Below, in pieces: positions 6,458 to 10,756 of a DNA stretch of 10,756 nucleotides. Below the pieces are notes generated by a model. It saw nothing but the letters and a program-made list of their open reading frames with translations, was not told the DNA's origin and made no database searches. Origin of the DNA: JAEHDI01 sp035455185 (GTDB lineage Bacteria; Acidobacteriota; Terriglobia; Bryobacterales; Bryobacteraceae); assembly GCA_035455185.1 (NCBI GenBank), contig DATIFQ010000102.1, forward strand, positions 1-10,756. The letters are read 5' to 3'. Made by a program: the position numbers and the translations under genes. How positions within the stretch are numbered: the stretch's first letter is position 1; every line of letters begins with the position of its first letter.

Positions 6458-8305
6458 TCACCAGATGTACTCCTTTGCCGTGTCCCGGCGGGCGTGACTG
6501 TCGAGCACGTGTACCACCCGGATCTTCTTCAGCTTGGTCGGCGAAAGCTGCCCGATCGGGATGTAGAGGATCGATCGATTCATGCGTGAGGCGATGGAGC
6601 GAAAGATCGAGCGCGGCGGCTTCGCGGCGACGTAGACGACGTGGCGGTGCACCGAGTAATCGAGGCCCGCCAGCAGCAGCCGTTCGGGTTTGTTCCGCGC
6701 AAGGTCGTAGTCGGGATCGCCCCACACGTCGAACATCCGCAACGGCGGCAAACTCATCAGAAAGCCACCATACTCGGCGCGCCCGACGCCGGGACCGACC
6801 AGATTGCCGAACGGGTCCGTCGAGTAGAAGGCCATATCCGACTCGTTCTGGTGCTCGCCGAGCCAGGTCGTCAGGTATGGGTAGCGATCGTCGCGGTCCT
6901 CGTCGAAAATGACGACCACCGAGCCCACTTCGCCGGCGATCTTGTCAAACTGCCGCACGTAGATCCTGCTCTCGTGCCAGTTGCGGATTGTCTCCCGTAG
7001 GTCGATACCGTCGAGGATGGACGTGGTGAAAGGCTCAGTGCGGACGCGCTCCTCCGAGAGAATACTCTTCGCTTTCTTCTGGAGAAAGCGGCCGTAGTTC
7101 TCCACCACGAGATCCTCGGGCGGATAGGAGCAGATGGCGGAGCCGTCGATCTGGCGCGCCCACTCGCCGGGAAACTTCTCCTTTTTGCGCGGCTTCAGGC
7201 CCACCGGGCGGAGTCGCTGCTTGGGGCGGGGAAGACGGCGCCGCAGGCGGATCTTTTTCGTGTCGAGCCAGACCTCTTCACCGGAAAGATTCACCGTGAC
7301 GACATCGCTGGCGGTTTTCTGTGGTGGATACTTACCGGCTGTTTCCCAGACGTCCCAGGCGTAGTTGTCGTCGACGACGCAGCGCGCGGCGACCGTGATA
7401 TCGAACAGCCCCGCGGTCAGGTCGCCCGCGGAAAGCGCCAGGTTGCGGGTGTAGCGCGCCATCAGGCGCCGCTGCCAGTGGGCCACCCTTTCGCCTGTGG
7501 CGGTCTCATAAGACTTCTCGGCGTCGCGCAGGACGGCGAACTGAGTGCGGCGGCGGTCGGCGAGTGCCACACTCGTCATTTCAACGCGGAACTGCTCATA
7601 GCGGTACTGCAGATACGGGTATTCGACGGTGATCTCCGCGAGGCAATCGGGATGCGGGTTCAGTACTTGTACGCCGGAACGCCGCTGGCGGGACATCGGC
7701 TGCGCCTGGGGCTCCTCCATGGCATCGAGGACCGGGTCGAGACTGTTAAGCGAGAGAACGACGAATGCGGCCGCCTCTGAATTGAGGCCCTGAAGCTTCC
7801 AGGCGATGCCTCGGCCCTGCGCGGTCAGCTTCTCCGATCGCGGCTGAGGAAACAGCCGGTAGGCCTCGATGTACTTCTCCAGGCCCGTCGAGTAAAGGGA
7901 GTAGGGATCCGGGTAACGGTCCGGGACATGAGGCTTCTCACCGAAATCGGGTTCAATGAAGACAATCTCGGCGCCGATCTCGAGGGCGGTGCGGACCGCT
8001 TCGGTGAACGGGTCGGCGGGCTCCACCGGGACGTAAATCGCGCGGTCGTCCTCGCCGTCTTCTTCCCCGTAGACTACGACAGATATTTCGGGCAGGCGGC
8101 CGACTGCGCTCAAGTAGGCCTGTTCAAGAGTGACGGGCAGCTCGACAGCGACGATCCCCGGCCTCTCGCGCAGAAGCGCGCGCCGCAGCTCAACCGCGAA
8201 CTCAAGGCGTCCGGGAGCCACGGGAACATACGTGAGGTGGCCACGGCGCCGGCTGCCGGCTTCGAACGGAAACTTGTCGCCGGACGGCTCAGATTCGCTC
8301 GACAT
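6458..8305 (-). CDS. 615-aa protein of unknown function paired with a MoxR-type ATPase; possible TraB/ChaN-like N-terminus
   Basis: I do not recognise a named function. The N-terminal part (residues about 24-120) runs ELRRALLRERPGIVAVELP, then SVVVYGEEDG and an EIGAEIVFIEPD strand. This alternation of strands and helices, with a P..VAVEL element, recalls the TraB/ChaN/EreA group of proteins. The usual GTxH start is missing, so the similarity is only suggestive. Residues 350-377 are a basic linker with 15 Lys/Arg in 28. The C-terminal part has a Rossmann-like VGSVVVIFDEDRDD strand (460-473) and ends with IGQLSPTKLKKIRVVHVLDSH and EYIW. There is no signal peptide, no membrane helix and no VWA DxSxS motif, so it is probably cytosolic. 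Its ATG overlaps the ATPase gene by 17 bp, with GAGG about 9 nt upstream. The two products very likely act together. A MoxR-dependent effector or a maturation factor would fit. Confidence 0.8.
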   Translation of the reverse strand: MSSESEPSGDKFPFEAGSRRRGHLTYVPVAPGRLEFAVELRRALLRERPGIVAVELPVTLEQAYLSAVGRLPEISVVVYGEEDGEDDRAIYVPVEPADPFTEAVRTALEIGAEIVFIEPDFGEKPHVPDRYPDPYSLYSTGLEKYIEAYRLFPQPRSEKLTAQGRGIAWKLQGLNSEAAAFVVLSLNSLDPVLDAMEEPQAQPMSRQRRSGVQVLNPHPDCLAEITVEYPYLQYRYEQFRVEMTSVALADRRRTQFAVLRDAEKSYETATGERVAHWQRRLMARYTRNLALSAGDLTAGLFDITVAARCVVDDNYAWDVWETAGKYPPQKTASDVVTVNLSGEEVWLDTKKIRLRRRLPRPKQRLRPVGLKPRKKEKFPGEWARQIDGSAICSYPPEDLVVENYGRFLQKKAKSILSEERVRTEPFTTSILDGIDLRETIRNWHESRIYVRQFDKIAGEVGSVVVIFDEDRDDRYPYLTTWLGEHQNESDMAFYSTDPFGNLVGPGVGRAEYGGFLMSLPPLRMFDVWGDPDYDLARNKPERLLLAGLDYSVHRHVVYVAAKPPRSIFRSIASRMNRSILYIPIGQLSPTKLKKIRVVHVLDSHARRDTAKEYIW

Positions 8306-9116
8306 ACCGCATCGCCTCTTCGCCGAGCGTCTGGAGGATGGCGGTTTCGATCGCCTGGCGCTCGTGGAAGCCGTTCGCAGAAAGCCCGGTGAGCTTCATC
8401 GCGAAGCGCGCGATGTTGATGCCGTCCCGGACGGTATAGCGTTCGTCGGCGGAGTGCGCCTGCTGAAGGAAGTCGGTCACGTACTGGAGAATTCGTTCCT
8501 CGCCGAAGGGCAGGTTCTCGCGCAGGATTTGGTACTCTTCGTCGCGCTCGGGGAAGTCGATCAGGATCTGCGGCTGGAGGCGTGAGTGGATGTATTCCGG
8601 CAGGTCGAACGTGCTGGCGTCGTCATTGAGCGTGGCGACAAAGCGAAAATTCGGGTTCGCTTTGATCTTTATTCCGGCCACGATGGATTCGACATATCGT
8701 CGCGTGTCGAGCAGCGGCGCGAGGCTGGCCCAGCTCTTCTCGCTCATCCGGTTGCCTTCGTCAAGGATTACGACGCCGCCCCTCAGCATGGCGGTAACGA
8801 GAGGCGAGGCGACGTAACGAAGTTTGCCTTCGCCTTCGATCACCGGCGTGACCAGCAGATCCTCCGGGCGCGTGTCCACCGTAGCTTGCATGATGTAGAC
8901 GTCGCGTCCGAGGCGCCGGCCGGCGGCATAAGCGAGCGTTGTCTTGCCCACGCCGGGCTTGCCGACCAGACGCGGATTCATGGGCACGTCCTGCGGGTCC
9001 ACGACCAGCCACGCCGCGAGCAGTTGCCGCATGACTTCGTCCTGTCCGACCCAGCGGCCGGGCAACTCGTCGGGATGAGCCAAATGCAGCGCAACGCCCT
9101 CGATCTCGACCACCAT
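8289..9116 (-). CDS. MoxR-type AAA+ ATPase
   Basis: This 275-residue AAA+ ATPase belongs to the MoxR/CbbQ-like clade, whose members act as chaperone-like remodelling machines that mature or activate partner proteins. Visible parts, in order: the N-terminal WVGQDEVM segment (22-29); Walker A GKPGVGKT (52-59); Walker B VVILDE (115-120) followed by GNRM; sensor 1 FVATLN (N164); a candidate arginine finger in HSRLQP (R179); and a small C-terminal helical lid with TVRDGIN (R230, candidate sensor 2). All ATPase residues look intact. The ATG at 9116 is followed directly by the family-like sequence, and an AGGAC lies about 10 nt upstream. The gene follows yeaO by 63 bp and overlaps the 615-residue gene by 17 bp. 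MoxR proteins usually sit beside VWA-domain genes, and none is visible here. The family call is secure; the substrate is unknown. Confidence 0.92.
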   Translation of the reverse strand: MVVEIEGVALHLAHPDELPGRWVGQDEVMRQLLAAWLVVDPQDVPMNPRLVGKPGVGKTTLAYAAGRRLGRDVYIMQATVDTRPEDLLVTPVIEGEGKLRYVASPLVTAMLRGGVVILDEGNRMSEKSWASLAPLLDTRRYVESIVAGIKIKANPNFRFVATLNDDASTFDLPEYIHSRLQPQILIDFPERDEEYQILRENLPFGEERILQYVTDFLQQAHSADERYTVRDGINIARFAMKLTGLSANGFHERQAIETAILQTLGEEAMRYVERI

Positions 9117-9179
9117 GACGACTATTGTCCTAAAATCGGAGGCGTTCGGGTGTGTGACGCTGCTGTCTCTACGGCTCGG

Positions 9180-9521
9180 CTACTTTGCCAGGTACTCCAG
9201 TAAGGCGACGGCGTTGTTGTGCGCAGTGTCCTTCGCCGCAAAGAGGAGCGTGATCGCACCTTTCCGGCCGCGTGATCGGATCTCATTCAGCGTATCGGCA
9301 TGTTTGCTCAGCTCGATCTGGTAGCGGCGTTTGAACTCCGACCAGCGCTCTGGCTCGTGTCCGAACCACTTTCGTAACTCGGTGCTCGGCGCCACGTGCT
9401 TCAGCCACAGATCCACAGCCGCCTTCTCTTTGGACATACCCCTCGGCCAGACGCGATCGACGAGAATCCTCAGCCCATCTCCCTTAGCCGGCGGATCGTA
9501 GATACGCTTTACGCGGATCAT
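9180..9521 (-). CDS. yeaO: DUF488 family protein YeaO
   Basis: This 113-residue protein closely follows Escherichia coli YeaO in length and motifs: VKRIYDPPAKGDGLRILVDRVWPRG, KHVAPSTELRKWFGHEPERW and ITLLFAAKDTAHNNAVALLEYL. Its biochemical function is not established; DUF488 proteins are small cytosolic proteins of unknown activity. I start it at the ATG at 9521 (MIRVKRIYDP). A longer frame to 9590 would add 23 residues not seen in YeaO and would begin upstream of the predicted leftward transcription start near 9555. The gene diverges from the hemerythrin gene and shares its control region. On the same strand it precedes the MoxR ATPase by 63 bp, so it may be first in a three-gene transcript. 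The SD is weak (GAAAG directly before the ATG). Confidence 0.88.
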   Translation of the reverse strand: MIRVKRIYDPPAKGDGLRILVDRVWPRGMSKEKAAVDLWLKHVAPSTELRKWFGHEPERWSEFKRRYQIELSKHADTLNEIRSRGRKGAITLLFAAKDTAHNNAVALLEYLAK

Positions 9522-9540
9522 CTTTCGTCGCTGATTCCAG

Positions 9541-9569
9541 TTGATTCGAACAGCTAAAACAAGTATACT
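9541..9569 (+). promoter_or_regulatory. Rightward promoter for hemerythrin-nsrR
   Basis: TTGATT (9541-9546) and TATACT (9564-9569, 5 of 6 to TATAAT) are separated by exactly 17 bp, in an AT-rich stretch that stands out from the GC-rich surroundings. The start would fall near 9576, about 38 nt before the ATG at 9614. The -10 hexamer lies inside the candidate NsrR operator, so repression by occlusion is expected. Confidence 0.55.
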
Positions 9570-9580
9570 ACATACATCTA
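9558..9580. promoter_or_regulatory. Candidate NsrR-type operator
   Basis: The 23-bp stretch has the 11-1-11 layout reported for E. coli NsrR (AAGATGYATTT, one base, inverted copy). The right half, ACATACATCTA (9570-9580), matches 9 of 11. The left half, AACAAGTATAC (9558-9568), matches 7 of 11. GTAT (9563-9566) and ATAC (9572-9575) are symmetric about the centre at 9569. It covers the -10 elements of both promoters here, and an Rrf2 regulator with NsrR-type cysteines is encoded two genes away. The E. coli consensus is from memory, and this is a distant phylum. Confidence 0.5.
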
Positions 9581-9590
9581 TAGTCTCCAA
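9562..9590 (-). promoter_or_regulatory. Leftward promoter for yeaO, overlapping the hemerythrin promoter
   Basis: On the minus strand TTGGAG (9590-9585) is followed after 17 bp by TATACT (9567-9562). The -10 is formed from the same AGTATACT palindrome (9562-9569) used by the rightward promoter, so the two promoters occupy one face of the same DNA and are probably mutually exclusive. The predicted start near 9555 gives a 34-nt leader to yeaO at 9521. The -35 is imperfect. Confidence 0.45.
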
Positions 9591-9613
9591 GATTGAAAAG
9601 TTGGAACCGCATA

Positions 9614-10171
9614 ATGATTCACCTCGAACAGATCACTGACAAACCAGAGATGGGGGTCAAGGCCACCCTCGATCGGCCGCTCGACCACTTGGTTGCCTGT
9701 CATCGACGCATTGAAGAGCGTTTGGAGATCCTGGAGCGGGCGGCGGTCCATCTCCGCGACCGGCGCGATGAGGCCATGGAGGCAATCGAAAATTGCTTCC
9801 GATTTCTTGACTCCAACGGAATGTGGCATACCGCCGATGAGGAGGAAAGTATCTTCCCGAGGTTGCAGGGCAGATTGAACGAAACCGACGCGCAGTTTCT
9901 TCGAAACCTCGAGGCGGAGCATCGGGAGGCGGACGAGCTGTACGGGCGGCTCAAGGAACTTCGAGCCGGCCTTGCAGCCGCTGTTCCCGGGACCTTGGAA
10001 GGCCTGATTGAAGACTTCGGGGATGTCGTCCGCCGCCTGTGCGAGATCTACCGGAGGCATATCGCCGCGGAAGACGCGCATTTGATCGGCATCGCCCGCG
10101 CCGGGCTAAACGAAAGTCAACTCTCCGAGATCTCTCGAGAGATGAAGGTCCGGCGCGGGCTGAACTCGTAA
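9614..10171 (+). CDS. Hemerythrin-like HHE domain protein
   Basis: This 185-residue, mostly helical protein has the four-helix hemerythrin diiron ligand pattern. Helix 1 carries H25 and H30 (DHLVACHRRIE), helix 2 carries H72 and E76 (WHTADEEESIFPRL), helix 3 carries H103 (AEHREADEL) and helix 4 carries H149 with E153 (RRHIAAEDAHL). Known family roles include oxygen, nitric-oxide or iron sensing and repair of damaged iron-sulfur clusters, as in YtfE/RIC, but the N-terminal ScdA domain of YtfE is absent. I start at the ATG at 9614, with GGAA 7 nt upstream. It is followed after 9 bp by the Rrf2 regulator, so the two form an operon under the 9541 promoter. NsrR-linked hemerythrins are a known nitrosative-stress pairing. 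The role here is inferred from that context. Confidence 0.85.
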   Translation: MIHLEQITDKPEMGVKATLDRPLDHLVACHRRIEERLEILERAAVHLRDRRDEAMEAIENCFRFLDSNGMWHTADEEESIFPRLQGRLNETDAQFLRNLEAEHREADELYGRLKELRAGLAAAVPGTLEGLIEDFGDVVRRLCEIYRRHIAAEDAHLIGIARAGLNESQLSEISREMKVRRGLNS

Positions 10172-10180
10172 GAGCTTCCC

Positions 10181-10723
10181 ATGCGGCTCACCGCTTATAC
10201 CGACTACAGCCTCCGAGTGTTGATTTACCTGGGTCTTCAGAATGACCGGTTGGCTACTATCGCTGACATCTCGAGAGCGTATGACATCTCCGCCAACCAC
10301 TTGATGAAGATCATCCACAATCTGGGCAAACTGGGCTATATCCAGACCATTCGCGGCCGCGGCGGCGGGATGAGGCTAGCCGGAAAACCCGGAGAGATCA
10401 ACCTCGGACAACTCGTGAGGCAAGTTGAGCCCGACTTTGCCATCGTGGAGTGTTTTGATCCCAACTGCCGTCAAGACTGCGTGATCACGCCCGCGTGCAG
10501 ATTGCAGTTGGTCCTTGACAAGGCGGTGCAGGCCTTTCTGGATGTCCTGGATCGCCACACCCTGGCCGACCTTCTTCGGAATCCAACCAGGCTCAAGGAG
10601 CTGCTGCAGGTCGACACGACGGCCATCGCATCACGGGTCGAACCGGGAAAGCAGGTGCGGCGGCACCGCGGGACAGACAGCCGCCGGGCGCTTGAACAGC
10701 CTCCCTCGGAGGCGCGCCACTAA
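10181..10723 (+). CDS. nsrR: Rrf2-family iron-sulfur transcriptional regulator, NsrR-like
   Basis: The N-terminal winged-helix domain (residues 1-70) opens MRLTAYTDYSLRVLIYL, as NsrR does, with the ISANHLMKIIHNLGKLGYI recognition region (36-54) and the GRGGGMRLA wing (59-67). The sensor segment has four cysteines, C91, C96, C100 and C106 (VECFDPNC, DCVITPAC). E. coli NsrR has C91, C96 and C102. D8, which helps bind the cluster in Streptomyces NsrR, is conserved. The helix that follows (FLDVLDRHTLADLL) is typical. The protein is 180 residues long because of a basic tail from about residue 145 (RVEPGKQVRRHRG). Known family role: [4Fe-4S] or [2Fe-2S] NsrR represses nitric-oxide detoxification genes and is released by NO. 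It probably regulates its own operon through 9558-9580. IscR and RirA are less likely given the cysteine pattern and the hemerythrin neighbour. Confidence 0.82.
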   Translation: MRLTAYTDYSLRVLIYLGLQNDRLATIADISRAYDISANHLMKIIHNLGKLGYIQTIRGRGGGMRLAGKPGEINLGQLVRQVEPDFAIVECFDPNCRQDCVITPACRLQLVLDKAVQAFLDVLDRHTLADLLRNPTRLKELLQVDTTAIASRVEPGKQVRRHRGTDSRRALEQPPSEARH

Positions 10724-10756
10724 ATCGTAGGCCGCATCGCGCAGCGGGGCGGGGAC

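Noticed and set aside
6825..6928. VWA (MIDAS) motif in the 615-aa protein at the VVVIFDEDRDD strand
   Set aside because: The strand resembles a Rossmann edge, but DxSxS and the following conserved Thr and Asp of a MIDAS site are absent.
8586..9203. 205-codon plus-strand frame over the MoxR gene
   Set aside because: It is antisense to the Walker A and B motifs, and the translated product shows no recognisable domain.
10724..10756. Final 33 bases of the window
   Set aside because: No gene, hairpin or promoter can be supported in this short stretch.

Overview
The window looks like a GC-rich chromosomal segment from an Acidobacteriota-like bacterium, possibly near Solibacter/Bryobacter. This is inference from recalled family resemblance: the MEMO-family protein with its extra N-terminal domain, the short coiled-coil plus AT-hook-like protein, and the DUF2490-like outer-membrane protein. 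No rRNA or other decisive marker is present. I see no tRNA, CRISPR array, insertion sequence or phage gene. Coding density is high and most genes have clear family signatures.

Layout, left to right. (1) The 3' part of an APC-family amino-acid permease (+, ends 943). (2) A roughly 200-bp palindrome-rich intergenic region leading to a 67-residue AT-hook-like protein (+, 1147-1350), which faces a converging gene across a strong hairpin (1371-1410). (3) A minus-strand pair: a pterin-4a-carbinolamine dehydratase (3752-4051) overlapping by ATGA the start of a two-domain secreted enzyme (1419-3755). That enzyme joins a beta-lactamase-fold serine hydrolase to a NamZ/DUF1343 exo-N-acetylmuramidase and is probably a peptidoglycan-turnover enzyme. 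(4) A plus-strand run: a MEMO-family protein (4175-5392), a 75-residue membrane protein whose ribosome-binding site may be hidden in a hairpin, and a DUF2490-like outer-membrane protein (5791-6432). (5) A minus-strand unit: yeaO (9180-9521), a MoxR-type AAA+ ATPase (8289-9116) and a 615-residue partner of unknown function (6458-8305) overlapping the ATPase by 17 bp. (6) Divergent from yeaO, a hemerythrin-like protein (9614-10171) followed after 9 bp by an NsrR-like Rrf2 regulator (10181-10723).

Two systems stand out. The first is the ATPase plus 615-residue protein. It looks self-contained: a converging gene bounds it downstream, yeaO lies upstream, and no von Willebrand A (VWA) partner, usual for MoxR ATPases, is visible. 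The 615-residue protein has a faint TraB/ChaN-like N-terminus and an unusual basic linker, and its function is unknown. The second is the control region between yeaO and the hemerythrin gene (9522-9613). There, two oppositely directed promoters appear to share one AGTATACT palindrome as their -10 elements, inside a match to the NsrR operator. This would let the NsrR-like protein control its own nitric-oxide-defence operon and possibly the yeaO-ATPase unit too.
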